From Mycolicibacterium rhodesiae JS60 (GTDB lineage: Bacteria > Actinomycetota > Actinomycetes > Mycobacteriales > Mycobacteriaceae): 64,000 bases of DNA. The position numbers and the translations under genes were made by a program. The stretch is from positions 1,302,001 through 1,366,000 of the forward strand of contig AGIQ01000001.1 of the NCBI GenBank assembly GCA_000230935.2. Reading direction: 5' to 3'. Position 1 is the stretch's first letter, and each line of letters opens with the position of its first letter. Positions 49,458-59,133 of this stretch are shown here, in pieces. A model generated the notes under the pieces. The model was not told where the DNA came from. It made no database searches and saw nothing but the letters and a program-made list of their open reading frames with translations.

Positions 49458-50234
49458 CTAGTTTCCGAACACGCCCCAACGCTTGATCTGCACCCGGTTT
49501 GCGTCAGGCCAAATAGCCCTGGCGGCAGGCGAATTGCAGAAGTAGTCCTCGGCCTGGCGGATGCTCATGTCGACTGCGTGCAGGCCGTCTTCCTGGTGGG
49601 CGCGACAGTTCACGGTCAAGGCCTGGTGGGTGGCCGGATCGGCCTCCAAGACCTCGATGGTCAACACCACCACGAGCGTGTACCCCGCTCCGGTCGGCAG
49701 ATAGAAGGTCAGATCCCGGCTCGCCAAGCCGCCGCCGTTGGTGACCAGATAGCCGTCACCGCTGGGATAGGCGGCCTGCCCGACCATTTGGGTGCGCTCG
49801 TAATGCCGGCTGTCGCCGTGCGCCCGCCATACCGCGAACCGGGTGTTGGGGTTGCCGCCGTTGAGCAGATTCTGGGAGATCGGGATGATCAGCTCGTCCC
49901 GGCCGTCACCGTCGATGTCCTGCATACCAACACCACTCGGCGTCGACGGCTCCAACAGCTCGTCGATCGTCTGCACCACCGCGCCCGTCTGGTCGGTCAC
50001 GGTCACCTTCACCGCCCTGGGCCGAGGCAATTCGGGCACACTCCAGTACTTCACGGCGAAATCGAGATCACCGGAGTGCAGCGTGCAATCCACCAAAGGT
50101 GAAGTCCCCGATGGCGTGATCACCGGGTTCGATTGCGGGCACGTCGGCAGCGATGTGTCAGCGACGGCGCGGGGCAGCACCGCAGCAGCGGCCGCCGTCA
50201 GCACGACGGCGACCAGCGCTGACAACCACTTCAC
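49458..50234 (-). CDS. Secreted protein with a DxDGDG repeat-like motif, last gene of the mce operon
   Basis: This is a 258-residue protein with an N-terminal signal peptide (residues 5-25, AVA-DTS cleavage region). One DIDGDGRDELI motif, of the calcium-binding kind in FG-GAP/VCBS proteins, lies near residue 100, and four Cys may pair in the exported protein. It follows the Mce-associated gene by 9 bases on the same strand, so it is probably part of the mce transcript. The function is unknown; a periplasmic or cell-wall role beside the Mce transporter is inference. Confidence 0.7.
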   Translation of the reverse strand: MKWLSALVAVVLTAAAAAVLPRAVADTSLPTCPQSNPVITPSGTSPLVDCTLHSGDLDFAVKYWSVPELPRPRAVKVTVTDQTGAVVQTIDELLEPSTPSGVGMQDIDGDGRDELIIPISQNLLNGGNPNTRFAVWRAHGDSRHYERTQMVGQAAYPSGDGYLVTNGGGLASRDLTFYLPTGAGYTLVVVLTIEVLEADPATHQALTVNCRAHQEDGLHAVDMSIRQAEDYFCNSPAARAIWPDANRVQIKRWGVFGN

Positions 50235-50243
50235 GGGGAATCG

Positions 50244-50984
50244 CTACCGCGGCTTGGCCGGCGGGGGCGGCGGACCGGCGCCGGGAGCAGGGGGAGGCCC
50301 AGCCGGCGCAGCACCCGGGATCTGTTGCTCTTCGGCGGCTTTGGTGCCGGTCTTGGGGCCGATGTCGGTGACCTGCCAGCCGTTGCCGACCTTGTTGACA
50401 GTCACCCGCAACAGGATGATCGACACCTTCGGTGTCGGGTTCTGCAGATTGCGGGTGGTCTGATGCGCCGACACCACTACTTCGTAGGTGCCGTCGGGCT
50501 GAAGAACCGGATCGACGGCCAGCACCTCACCGGAGGACGTCACCTGCGCTTGCAACATCACGGCCTTGAGCAGGTCAGTTGCGTTGACGTACTTGTCTTT
50601 GAGCTGCTGTGACACACCGTCTTCGACGGCCCGGAAGAACGCATCCGGGTCCTCGAAGGTGTAGGTCAGCGACTTCATCGCATAGTCACGGGCGAGCTGA
50701 GCAGCGGCCTCGCGGTCGGCTTGGGCCTGACGCAGTTCAGTGAGCTGGCCGGTCACGTCGCGGTACTTGATGAACCCGAATGCGCCGCCGCCGAGCAGTA
50801 GTACCACCAAGACGACGGCGACCCAGAAGCTGCGGCTCCGAGATCCTGGTTGCGGTGCCGGGGTCGGATCGGCCGGGGCGGCATCCACGGCAGGGTCGGC
50901 CTCGACCGCGTCGACCTTCTCGTCTTCGGCGGCAGTTGCTTTGGTCATGTCCGAACTTTCCTCGTTGCTCTCGTCGGCGGTCAT
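50244..50984 (-). CDS. Mce-associated membrane protein (Mam type)
   Basis: This is a 246-residue protein with an acidic, Pro/Ala-rich N-terminal cytoplasmic part, one transmembrane helix (near residues 39-59), and an extracytoplasmic domain of NTF2-like look seen in mycobacterial Mam proteins. The tail is very rich in Pro and Gly. Mam proteins stabilise or support Mce transporters. Start ATG 50984 overlaps the MceF stop by ATGA; an ATG at 50993 is alternative. It lies directly after mceF, the usual place. Confidence 0.85.
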   Translation of the reverse strand: MTADESNEESSDMTKATAAEDEKVDAVEADPAVDAAPADPTPAPQPGSRSRSFWVAVVLVVLLLGGGAFGFIKYRDVTGQLTELRQAQADREAAAQLARDYAMKSLTYTFEDPDAFFRAVEDGVSQQLKDKYVNATDLLKAVMLQAQVTSSGEVLAVDPVLQPDGTYEVVVSAHQTTRNLQNPTPKVSIILLRVTVNKVGNGWQVTDIGPKTGTKAAEEQQIPGAAPAGPPPAPGAGPPPPPAKPR

Positions 50985-51946
50985 TGGTGCCACTCGGGAA
51001 CGTTGAGTTGCACCCGCACACCGCCGGTGTCGTTGAATGTCGATTCCCAGAAGTCGAGCCAGTGCCCGGCATCTATCTTGATGTCATGCAGCGGTGCCAT
51101 CGCCGGCTGCAGGATGGTGGCGAAGGTGCCCAGCGGTCCGGCCAGCATATCGAGCCATTCGCCGAACTTGGCCACTAGGATCCCGACCGGATCCTGCGGG
51201 CCGATCACGCCGATGCCGGTGTGTGACAGAATCTCGATCTCATGGATCAGCTGCAGGAAGGCCGGCACCGATTTCGGCAGCATCTTGCCTGTCTCGCTGA
51301 TGATTTCGCCGGCATGGAGTTCGCCCAGGTTGGTGGTGAACTCCGAGACGTTGCTGAAGAGCGTGGCCAGCAGTTCCTTGTCGTCCCGAATGACCTTGGC
51401 GGTCAACCCGGCCGTGACGGCGAGAGAGTCGATGGCATCGTCGTTGCCGGCGAAAGCCGCCGACATGTCTTTGACGATGCCCTGAATCTGGTCGAGGTTG
51501 AGCGCGGTGAACAGCACGTTGGCCTTGGTGAGTAGGTCGCTGGCGGTCACGATCGGTGCGACTCGATCCGCAGGGATCACCGCGCCATCGGTGAAGTACG
51601 GCGGCGCAATGACTTTCGGCCGGAAATCGATGTATTGTTCGCCAGCCGCGGAGAGGTTCTCCACGCTGATTGTGCTGTCGGCCGGGACCTGATACTTGCG
51701 GTCGACGTCCATCGACACGGCCAACCCGCTGTTGGTGGTCTGGATCCCGGTCACCCGGCCGACCTTGATGCCGCGCATCGTCACGTCCGATGTGGGCATC
51801 AGCCCACCGGAGCTGTTGAGCAACAGCGTGAGTCGGTCGACCTGCTTGGTCGGTCCCATGTCGAGCACGCCGAACGACATATACGCCGCGCCGGCCAGCG
51901 TCATCACCACCAGGATGGCCAGCGTGGTCCGTGCACCGAATTTCAT
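50981..51946 (-). CDS. MCE/MlaD family protein, MceF position
   Basis: This is a 321-residue protein with an N-terminal membrane helix (residues 6-26) and an MlaD/MCE domain. The domain includes TLLLNSSGGLMPTSDVTMRG, IKVGRVTGI and EQYIDFRPK. A helical C-terminal region follows, likely part of the long tunnel formed by Mce subunits. It is the sixth mce gene in the A-F order. ATGA overlaps with mceE on one side and the Mam gene on the other show tight coupling. Confidence 0.93.
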   Translation of the reverse strand: MKFGARTTLAILVVMTLAGAAYMSFGVLDMGPTKQVDRLTLLLNSSGGLMPTSDVTMRGIKVGRVTGIQTTNSGLAVSMDVDRKYQVPADSTISVENLSAAGEQYIDFRPKVIAPPYFTDGAVIPADRVAPIVTASDLLTKANVLFTALNLDQIQGIVKDMSAAFAGNDDAIDSLAVTAGLTAKVIRDDKELLATLFSNVSEFTTNLGELHAGEIISETGKMLPKSVPAFLQLIHEIEILSHTGIGVIGPQDPVGILVAKFGEWLDMLAGPLGTFATILQPAMAPLHDIKIDAGHWLDFWESTFNDTGGVRVQLNVPEWHQ

Positions 51947-52989
51947 GGCACCAATCCCATCGTCTGCATCGCTTGTACTGCCGCGTCAGCCTTGTCGGCG
52001 GGATCGACGCCCTCACGTCCGGTGGGTGCGTGGAGCTCGGTGATGGTGTACTTCGGGCCCCCGTCGCGGAACCACCCGAGCAGCTTGTAGCGCAGTAGCG
52101 CGACGAACTTGTCGGCGATCACCGGGATCGTGGTGTCGACGGTCGCCATCGTGTGGATCATCGGCGTGATGTAGGACAGGATCTGCATCAGATCACCGGC
52201 GATCGGGTTGATGAGATCGCCACCGAGGTTGCCGACATCCTTGGAGGCGCCGACCACGTTCAGGATGGCGATCGTGACCGCCGACAGGCCCTGGAGTTTT
52301 GCCGGGCCTTCGGTGACCAGCCGGTTGAACACCGCAGTGTTGTCCGCGAACCCGGAGGTGATGTTGGCCATCCCGTCGAGCATCTGGTCGATGGTGTCCT
52401 GATTGGCGGCGAGGTCGCTGAGCACACCGGCCACGGTTTTCTGCATCCGGTGAAGCTCGCCAGGATCTTGCGGGAACGCCTTGTTGACATTGACGACGGT
52501 GGTTTGCAGCGTACCGATCGCGCCACCGGCCACCAGGTTCGACATCGACCGCAACAGGTCTTCGACGTTGTCCGCCGGCGAGGTGTTGCGCAGCGGAATG
52601 GTGTCGCCGTCGCGCAATATCGGTCCGGACTTGTCTTCGGGGGGCAGCAGCGCGATGTAGATGTCGCCGAGCGGGGTGGCCTGGCGGAGCTCGGCACGGG
52701 TATTGGCGGAAAGCTTTGTATCGCCGGCTATCTCGACGTAGGTGACGGCCGTGGTGCCCTCGAGTTCGACGCGATCGAGCACGCCGATCTGCACGCCACC
52801 GGAATCCACCTTGGCCCGGGCGGGCAGATTGAGCACGCTGGCGAACTCGATCTTGATCTTGTACGCGTGGCTCGGCAGGTAGGCGCCCGGTACCGGCAGG
52901 CGGGTGGGGTCCAGCGAGCAGGCCGCCGTGAGACCCAGGGTCAGGGTCGCCAGCAGTGCGCAGAACGTGCGTATCGATCGTCGGGTCAT
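51943..52989 (-). CDS. MCE family lipoprotein, MceE position
   Basis: This is a 348-residue lipoprotein with signal peptide and lipobox LTAAC (lipidated Cys24). The MCE domain follows (FASVLNLPARAKVDSGG, VQIGVLDRV, LGDIYIALLPPED). Being a lipoprotein identifies it as the MceE/LprN-type subunit, anchored in the membrane and contributing to the hexameric lipid channel. It overlaps mceF (ATGA) and mceD (ATGA). Confidence 0.94.
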   Translation of the reverse strand: MTRRSIRTFCALLATLTLGLTAACSLDPTRLPVPGAYLPSHAYKIKIEFASVLNLPARAKVDSGGVQIGVLDRVELEGTTAVTYVEIAGDTKLSANTRAELRQATPLGDIYIALLPPEDKSGPILRDGDTIPLRNTSPADNVEDLLRSMSNLVAGGAIGTLQTTVVNVNKAFPQDPGELHRMQKTVAGVLSDLAANQDTIDQMLDGMANITSGFADNTAVFNRLVTEGPAKLQGLSAVTIAILNVVGASKDVGNLGGDLINPIAGDLMQILSYITPMIHTMATVDTTIPVIADKFVALLRYKLLGWFRDGGPKYTITELHAPTGREGVDPADKADAAVQAMQTMGLVP

Positions 52990-54152
52990 GGTGACAGCGC
53001 CGCCCCCAGCACGAGATTGGTCAGCCCGAGGGTAATCGGGTCACTCGGAGTTCCCGACGTGCACGCCGCGGCAGCACCGGGGATGTTGCGATCCTTGAGT
53101 CCCTCGCAGATGGCGCCGGCCTGCGTCGGTGCGATCGATACTTGCGGCGGTATGTAGGTGACATTGTGGGTGCCCCAGGCCGGTTCGTAGATGTCGGCCA
53201 TCCAGTGGCTGAACTGCGGCCACGAATTGATCATTGCGGTGATGGCCGGGATGTGCCGGTTCAGGAGGTCACGGAACCCGCCGAACCGAGCATCGAACTT
53301 GTCGTAGAACCGTGGCCCGAATCGGTTGATCGCCTCGATCAAGGTCGGCAGCAGGTGCGAGACATATGCCATCGCAGCGCCGAAGTTGTCCGACAGGCCC
53401 TCCATCAGCTGGGCCGTCACCGGAAGTGTTCGGATCACCGAGGCGAAGCTGTCCCAGTTCTTCAGGAAGTCGGAGGACAGGATTTCGCCGTTCTCGAACA
53501 GCTGCCGATAGTCGGCGTCGGCCTTGTACGGGTCGGCGAGCATGGTGACCAGATTGCGCATCGTCTTGTTGATGCCGGGCCCGGTGCCCTGCAACGAATT
53601 GCTGGCCGCGGTCAGGCTGTCATTGATGGCTTGCACGCCCGGCGCCTTGGACGGGTCCCGTCCCGGCTCGGATCCCAAGATCGTATCGGTGAGATTGCCG
53701 ATCGCAGAGAAGGTTTCGCTGACGCTGATCGGGGTTTTGGTGGACTTGAGCTTGATGCACCCGGGGCCGGCGAATTTCGGGCCGCCGGTGTAGGCCTTGG
53801 TGAGTTCGATATGGCGGTCGGTGACGATCGACTGCGAGTAGGTGACCGCGCCGACGTCGGCGGGTAGAACGAGGTCGGCGGGCACGGTGAAGTCGACCTC
53901 GACGTGGTCGGGCTTGTTGACGATCGCACTCATCGAACCGATCTCGATGCCCAGCAGCGCGACCTTGTTGCCGGGGTACAGCCCGACTGCGTCGGTGAAT
54001 TCGGCACACATCGCCCGGGTCGGATTGATCTTGGGTGTCAGGACCTTGATGCCGACGACGACGGCAACCGCGACGACGGCGACGATCGCGACGACCACAG
54101 CGATGACCCGCCGCGACCGCAGCCGTGATCCGAAAGCCGATGCGCCGGCCAC
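52986..54152 (-). CDS. MCE/MlaD family protein, MceD position
   Basis: This is a 388-residue protein with an N-terminal membrane helix (residues 17-35) and an MCE domain (FTDAVGLYPGNKVALLG, IEIGSMSAI, DRHIELTKAY). The long C-terminal helical part ends in a short segment rich in small residues. The start is GTG 54152, two bases after the mceC stop. It is the fourth subunit in the standard mce order. Confidence 0.93.
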   Translation of the reverse strand: MAGASAFGSRLRSRRVIAVVVAIVAVVAVAVVVGIKVLTPKINPTRAMCAEFTDAVGLYPGNKVALLGIEIGSMSAIVNKPDHVEVDFTVPADLVLPADVGAVTYSQSIVTDRHIELTKAYTGGPKFAGPGCIKLKSTKTPISVSETFSAIGNLTDTILGSEPGRDPSKAPGVQAINDSLTAASNSLQGTGPGINKTMRNLVTMLADPYKADADYRQLFENGEILSSDFLKNWDSFASVIRTLPVTAQLMEGLSDNFGAAMAYVSHLLPTLIEAINRFGPRFYDKFDARFGGFRDLLNRHIPAITAMINSWPQFSHWMADIYEPAWGTHNVTYIPPQVSIAPTQAGAICEGLKDRNIPGAAAACTSGTPSDPITLGLTNLVLGAALSP

Positions 54153-54153
54153 G

Positions 54154-55194
54154 TCAGCAGGCCTTCATGATGTTGGGCAGACACAGGTCCTGGCCGGGCA
54201 CCAGCCGGTTGTGCTGGTCGAAGGTGACGCCGTTGCCGCTGAGCATGGGGCCGATGATGTTGAGCGTCTGGCCAAGGCCGTCGAGTGCCATGCCCCACCG
54301 CTCGGGATGGGCTGCCAGGGTATCGCTGATGTCTTCGATTCCCTCGGCGATGGGCATGACATCCTTGCCGTACCACATCGTGAGCCGGTCGAGGACGCGG
54401 GTCAATTCCTTGATCAGAGCGAAGAATTCGACGATGTCGACAGCTTTCGAGGTGTACATCTTGCCGAGGATGTCGAACTGCTCGAACAGCGCGATGAGCT
54501 GTCCGCGTCCGGCCGTCATGGCCCGTAGACCGTCGTTGACGAAGTCCAGGCCGCGGTGAAAGTCGGCGGTGGACTTGCTCATCGATTCGGTCAGTGTGTC
54601 CGCGGATGCGAGCAGGTTACGGATCGCGTCGGGATATCTGTTGGCCGCCTTGGCCACCTCGGCGAAGGTGTCGTGGATGACTTGGCCGTCGACCTCTTTG
54701 ACCACCGGGGTGGCCGCCTGAATGATGTCGTTGACCTCGAAGGGCAGGGTGACGCGGCTCGGCGGAATTCCGTTGCGGCCCAGCGGTGCCGAGCCTTTCG
54801 GGTCGAGCGCCACATAGTGGCCGCCCAGCGGGGTCAGCAACTTGATGTCCAGGGTGGAATCCGAGCCGACCCTGACCGAGTTCTCGACGTCGAACGTCAT
54901 CTCGACCAGGGCGCCGTCGAGGCGAACGCCGGTGACCTTGCCCACGGCGATGCCCGCCACCCGGACCTGGTCGCCGGCACGCAGACCCGCGGAGTTGGGC
55001 ATGTGTGCGGTATAGCCGGCCTCGTCCGCCGGATTCAGGTAGGCCATCGCGGTGCCGGCCAGTGAGGCGATGATGACGGCGACGCCGATGATGCCGTTTC
55101 GCCGGTTGCGCTTGGCGGTCTCGCGCTCGTCTCGCGAGCCTTGCCGCCCGCCGATTTTCGCGCGCAGTGTGGTGAGGTGCTTGTCGAGTTCCAT
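54154..55194 (-). CDS. MCE/MlaD family protein, MceC position
   Basis: This is a protein of 346 residues from ATG 55194, which overlaps the mceB stop in TAATG; an in-frame GTG at 55203 would add three residues. A membrane helix near residues 36-55 is preceded by a basic stretch, and the MCE domain has MPNSAGLRAGDQVRVAG, IAVGKVTGV and LGGHYVALD. The C-terminal half is helical. It is the third mce subunit. Confidence 0.93.
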   Translation of the reverse strand: MELDKHLTTLRAKIGGRQGSRDERETAKRNRRNGIIGVAVIIASLAGTAMAYLNPADEAGYTAHMPNSAGLRAGDQVRVAGIAVGKVTGVRLDGALVEMTFDVENSVRVGSDSTLDIKLLTPLGGHYVALDPKGSAPLGRNGIPPSRVTLPFEVNDIIQAATPVVKEVDGQVIHDTFAEVAKAANRYPDAIRNLLASADTLTESMSKSTADFHRGLDFVNDGLRAMTAGRGQLIALFEQFDILGKMYTSKAVDIVEFFALIKELTRVLDRLTMWYGKDVMPIAEGIEDISDTLAAHPERWGMALDGLGQTLNIIGPMLSGNGVTFDQHNRLVPGQDLCLPNIMKAC

Positions 55195-56204
55195 TACCGG
55201 CACACCACCAGGTTCTGCTGTGCGAACGAGACCTCGCCGATCCCGGGCAGGGTGACCTCACCGCGTGAGCAGGAAAACGTCGGTGTGGCGGGCTGTTCGT
55301 CAACCAGCCAGTTCCGCATGCCCTGGATCAACGACGGGGCCAGCGACAGGCCCGCGATGATCGTCGGTGTCTGCGGCCACATCCGGCTGCTCAGGTCGAA
55401 CAGCGGGCCCGTCGTTCCGTCGAAGGTGTGCTCGAAATATTGCATGACATGGGTGGTGCTGCGCAGGACCGGCAGACCGCTGTCCAGGGCGGAGCGAAAT
55501 TCCTCAGCCTTGGAACCGAATTGCGCGAGCACCACGTTGAGCTGGGAGATGAGCTCAAACAGCTGTCCGGACTTCCCGCCCAGATCCTGGGATATCGCGC
55601 TGAGATTGCGGATCATGGTGGTGATCACCACCTGGCGGTCGACCGCCAGCTTGGAAATTTCGTCGAGGTTGTGCAGGAACGGGCCGATACCGGATTCGTC
55701 GCCCTGGATCAGCCGCAGCAGGTTTTCGCCCAACAGGTTGAACTGGGCGGGGTCGAGAGTCTGGAACATCGGCTGAAACCCGTTGAACAGCTTGGCGACA
55801 TCGAACGACGGGATCGTCTGCCCAATCGGAATGGTGCCCCCGTCCGGCAGCTTGTGGGCCGGCTTGGCCGGCTGGACGAGTTCCACATACCGCTGACCGA
55901 TCAGGGTCTGATAGCGCACCGCGGCAACGGTGTTGGCATACACCGGGTGGTCGGCCTGCGCGGTGAAATCCACCTTGGCGACCCGCCCGTCGAGCCGGAT
56001 GGTCGCGACCTTGCCGACCTGGACGCCGGAGATGCGGACGTCGTCACCGACGTAGAGCCCCGACACATCGGAGAAGGTGGCCGTGTAGCGGGACAGCGAC
56101 CCGGTGACCGGACTACGCAGGGCTGTCAGCACGATCAGCGTGCAGACCACCGCGACCGCGGTGAACACCGTCAGCCAGAACACCGATTTGGTGACACTCC
56201 TCAT
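55194..56204 (-). CDS. MCE/MlaD family protein, MceB position
   Basis: This is a 336-residue protein with an N-terminal membrane helix (residues 9-28) and an MCE domain with FSDVSGLYVGDDVRISG, VQVGKVATI and IGQRYVELVQP, followed by the helical channel region. Overlaps: ATGA with mceA, TAATG with mceC. It is the second subunit of the mce set. Confidence 0.93.
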   Translation of the reverse strand: MRSVTKSVFWLTVFTAVAVVCTLIVLTALRSPVTGSLSRYTATFSDVSGLYVGDDVRISGVQVGKVATIRLDGRVAKVDFTAQADHPVYANTVAAVRYQTLIGQRYVELVQPAKPAHKLPDGGTIPIGQTIPSFDVAKLFNGFQPMFQTLDPAQFNLLGENLLRLIQGDESGIGPFLHNLDEISKLAVDRQVVITTMIRNLSAISQDLGGKSGQLFELISQLNVVLAQFGSKAEEFRSALDSGLPVLRSTTHVMQYFEHTFDGTTGPLFDLSSRMWPQTPTIIAGLSLAPSLIQGMRNWLVDEQPATPTFSCSRGEVTLPGIGEVSFAQQNLVVCR

Positions 56205-57268
56205 CGGCCGCCGCCTTGCGGTGGAGCAGGAGCAGGTGCGGGGGCCACCGAGTCTGCGGCGGGCAGCGCCGCCGCCAGCCCGGGCATGGTGTCCAGGGTG
56301 AGTTCGAGATTGAGCCGGACCTTGCCGTTGATGATCGGAAACGCCGTACTGGTGCGGTCCAATAGCCCGGAGATCCGGTCATAGGCCGGCGACATACTTC
56401 CGTACATGTAGGCGTAGGGCACCAAAACGCTCATGATCCCGCCGAACAGCGGGACGAGCCAGCTCATGTGCTTGGCGAAGATTCCGTCAGTGGTGAACAG
56501 CAGCTTCGACAACTGGTCCATGATCAGGTTCATCCGATCCACCCCGTCGGGGTGTGCCAGGAACTCCATCCCGTTGAGCAGGTCATAGGCCAGGCTGACC
56601 AGCGGTACGGCGTCGCTGACCCCGTTGACCACCGAGGCGAGCACCGAAAGTGACTGTGAGAAGGGCACTTTCTGCGAGTCGGTGAGCATCTTGATCAGAT
56701 CGAAGTACGACCGGGTGACCGGCTCGGTGAGGTCGGCATGCTTGCGCACGATCCTGATGATGTGTTCGATATCGGGGGAGTCCATGATCCGGCCGAATCT
56801 CTGGCCCTGCCGCAGCAGTCCGGTGATGGACGCCGACTTCACATTGGTGTCGACGACCAGCGTCTGGTTCGAGGCCAGCCGCGGGCCCGATCCGCTGCTG
56901 ACCAGTTCGACCGCGGCGAGCCCAAAGGTGTTGGAGGACGTGAAGTTCGCCGTCGTGTCGACCGCCAAGGCAGCCGCCTGGCGCGGCTCGAGTTCGAGGG
57001 TGATCTTCTGCTTGTTGAACCCCGCTGACTGCAGCGTCTTCACCGAACCGATCGTCAGGCCGCGGAATTTCACTTCGGCGCCGGGCGTCAGGCCTTCGCC
57101 CAGCTTGTCGGCCATCACCGTGAGTTTGAACGTGTCGGCGTAGCCGCCGGTGCCGGCTTGGTAGAGCACGGTGCCCGCGACCGCCAGCACCACCGCGGCG
57201 ATGAGTCCGCGGATCCGCAGTGCGCGAGAACTCGGCCTGCGGCCCCCTTGGTCGGCAGATGCGAACAT
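56201..57268 (-). CDS. MCE/MlaD family protein, MceA position
   Basis: This is a 355-residue protein with an N-terminal membrane helix (residues 22-41), an MCE domain (MADKLGEGLTPGAEVKFRG, LTIGSVKTL) and a helical C-terminal part ending in a Pro/Gly/Ala-rich tail. It is the first Mce subunit after the YrbE permeases. Together the six subunits are thought to form a tunnel carrying lipids or sterols across the envelope. Which mce system this is (steroid mce4 or another) cannot be settled from the window. Confidence 0.93.
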   Translation of the reverse strand: MFASADQGGRRPSSRALRIRGLIAAVVLAVAGTVLYQAGTGGYADTFKLTVMADKLGEGLTPGAEVKFRGLTIGSVKTLQSAGFNKQKITLELEPRQAAALAVDTTANFTSSNTFGLAAVELVSSGSGPRLASNQTLVVDTNVKSASITGLLRQGQRFGRIMDSPDIEHIIRIVRKHADLTEPVTRSYFDLIKMLTDSQKVPFSQSLSVLASVVNGVSDAVPLVSLAYDLLNGMEFLAHPDGVDRMNLIMDQLSKLLFTTDGIFAKHMSWLVPLFGGIMSVLVPYAYMYGSMSPAYDRISGLLDRTSTAFPIINGKVRLNLELTLDTMPGLAAALPAADSVAPAPAPAPPQGGGR

Positions 57269-57271
57269 GCC

Positions 57272-58132
57272 CTATCCCGAGATCCGAATCCCGGGGCTGT
57301 TACCCCAGAAGATCAGCGTCAGCACCATATCGGCGGCGACCACGGTGACGATGCTGGCCCGGATGGCGCGTCCCGAGGCCCGCCCGACGCCTTCGGGACC
57401 GCCGACCGCGTAGTAGCCCTGATAGCCGTGGATGGCGATGATCAGCGTCACGAAAATGACGGCCTTCAGCACCGAGAACACGATGTCCGAGGGCTGAATG
57501 AACGAGTCGAAGTAGTGGTAGTAGGTGCCTGATGACTGGCCGTGCAGCACGTTGACCACCAGCGCGCACGACACATAACTCAGAGCCAGCGTCACCACGT
57601 ACAGCGGGATGATCGTCAGCATCCCGGCGATCACCCGGGTGGTGACCACGAACGGGATCGACCGGATTCCCAGCGCCTCGAGCGCGTCGATTTCCTCGGA
57701 GATCCGCATCGCACCGATCTCGGCGGTCATGCGGCAGCCGGCCTGGGCGGCGAAGCCGATGCCGGCGATCATCGGTGCCATCTCCCGGGTGTTCGCATAC
57801 GCGGAGACGAATCCGGTCAGCGGGCCCATCCCGACCATGTCCAGTGCGCCGTAGCCTTCGATGCCCACCGCTCCGCCGACCGCGGCGCCCATGAACACCA
57901 GGACGCCGATGGTGCCGCCGCCGACGATGAGTGAACCGTTGCCCCACATGACGTCGACCAGCAGTACGCCGGTCTGGTGCCGGTAGTGCTTGAGCGTGTG
58001 CGGGATCGCGCCGAGCACCTGGGCCAGAAAGCTGACCTGATGTCCGAGGCGCTGGAAGACCGAGTCACCCTGCTCGGCGATCCACAGCGGCGCGCGGACG
58101 ACGCCGGGAGTGTGCCGTGACGGAGTCGCCAT
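57272..58132 (-). CDS. MlaE-like ABC transporter permease, YrbEB position
   Basis: This is a 286-residue permease of the YrbE/MlaE family with about five membrane helices. The characteristic central part includes GCRMTAEIGAMRISEEIDALE (the conserved coupling-helix region) and PFVVTTRVIAGM. ATG 58132 overlaps the stop of the first permease by one base (TGATG). With YrbEA it forms the inner-membrane permease pair of the Mce transporter; the ATPase (MceG/Mkl) is encoded elsewhere, as usual in mycobacteria. Confidence 0.94.
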   Translation of the reverse strand: MATPSRHTPGVVRAPLWIAEQGDSVFQRLGHQVSFLAQVLGAIPHTLKHYRHQTGVLLVDVMWGNGSLIVGGGTIGVLVFMGAAVGGAVGIEGYGALDMVGMGPLTGFVSAYANTREMAPMIAGIGFAAQAGCRMTAEIGAMRISEEIDALEALGIRSIPFVVTTRVIAGMLTIIPLYVVTLALSYVSCALVVNVLHGQSSGTYYHYFDSFIQPSDIVFSVLKAVIFVTLIIAIHGYQGYYAVGGPEGVGRASGRAIRASIVTVVAADMVLTLIFWGNSPGIRISG

Positions 58133-59133
58133 CACCCCATCCTCAGCGGCATCGACATCGACACACCCTGCGTGATGATGAGGTTGAGAATGAACACGGC
58201 GACGACGCCGATGACGACGGAGGCGTTGACCGCGTCGGCCACGCCGCGGGCGCCGCCCTTGGCCTCCAGACCGCGCTGGCAGGACACCAGGATCACGATC
58301 ACACCGAACAGCCAGGTCTTGAGCATGGCGACGACGACATCGCTGACGCTGGCGAACGATGCGAACGATGCAATGTAGCTGCCGGGTGTGCCGGACTGGA
58401 AGCCGACGTTGATGGCGTAGCCGGCCGCCAGTCCCATGAAGATGATGAAGGCGCACAGCACCGGCGCCACAAACACGATTGCTGCCAGTCGCGGGGTGAC
58501 CAGCCGCTGCACGGGGTCAACGCCCATCACCCGCAGCGCGTCGACCTCCTCGCGGATGGTACGGGCGCCCAGGTCGGTCGCCACTGCCGAACCCGCTGCG
58601 CCGCCCAGCAACAGTGCGGCCACCATCGGTGCGCCCTGCCGGATTACGCCGAGGCCGCCCGCGGCGCCCGAGACCGACGATGCGCCGACCTGCTGGATGA
58701 AGTTGCCGACCTGCACCGCCACGATCACCCCGAATGGGATGGACACCAGCAAGGCGGGTATCGCGGTGACGCTGATGATGAACCAGGCCTGGTTGACGGT
58801 GTCGCGCCAGGGGTGGCGCAGTCGGATCAGATCCGTGATGAGGAAGCCGAACGCCTGAGCCCCCAGGCCGAAGAAGCGGCCCAGTGTCTGCAGCGACGAA
58901 TCCATCTGGCCGAGAACATGTCTAAGCGGCTTGCTCAGTATCGCGACGACTTCGCGGCCGGTCGACGGCTGCGTGACGGGCTCCTGATGAGGGCCGGTTT
59001 CTACCGGCACCTCATCGGCAACGATGTCGCCGTTGATGGTGATCGTCGCGTCGACGTCGACGCAGGCAAGATCGATGCCTTCTGGTTGGGTCGCTGCTTG
59101 GGCCGCAGTCGCGTCATGGACACCTGCGGTCAA
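58132..59133 (-). CDS. MlaE-like ABC transporter permease, YrbEA position
   Basis: This is a 333-residue permease. The first 60 or so residues are a soluble, acidic extension not typical of the shortest YrbE proteins; the rest is the YrbE/MlaE domain with GSAVATDLGARTIREEVDAL and VQRLVTPRLAA. It starts at TTG 59133, supported by an AAGGAGGT ribosome site 9 bases upstream. It is the first gene of the mce operon and is divergent from the ThDP-enzyme operon across 664 bases. Confidence 0.93.
   Translation of the reverse strand: MTAGVHDATAAQAATQPEGIDLACVDVDATITINGDIVADEVPVETGPHQEPVTQPSTGREVVAILSKPLRHVLGQMDSSLQTLGRFFGLGAQAFGFLITDLIRLRHPWRDTVNQAWFIISVTAIPALLVSIPFGVIVAVQVGNFIQQVGASSVSGAAGGLGVIRQGAPMVAALLLGGAAGSAVATDLGARTIREEVDALRVMGVDPVQRLVTPRLAAIVFVAPVLCAFIIFMGLAAGYAINVGFQSGTPGSYIASFASFASVSDVVVAMLKTWLFGVIVILVSCQRGLEAKGGARGVADAVNASVVIGVVAVFILNLIITQGVSMSMPLRMG

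Noticed and set aside
49410-49458. Seven-base inverted repeat between two convergent genes, a possible terminator
   Set aside because: The loop is 35 bases, there is no U-run, and GC-rich chance pairing of this length is common.
52880-52905. A GGCGCCCGGTACC stretch resembling half of the ACCGGGCGCCCGGT operator
   Set aside because: It lies inside the mceE coding region with only part of the palindrome, so chance is more likely.
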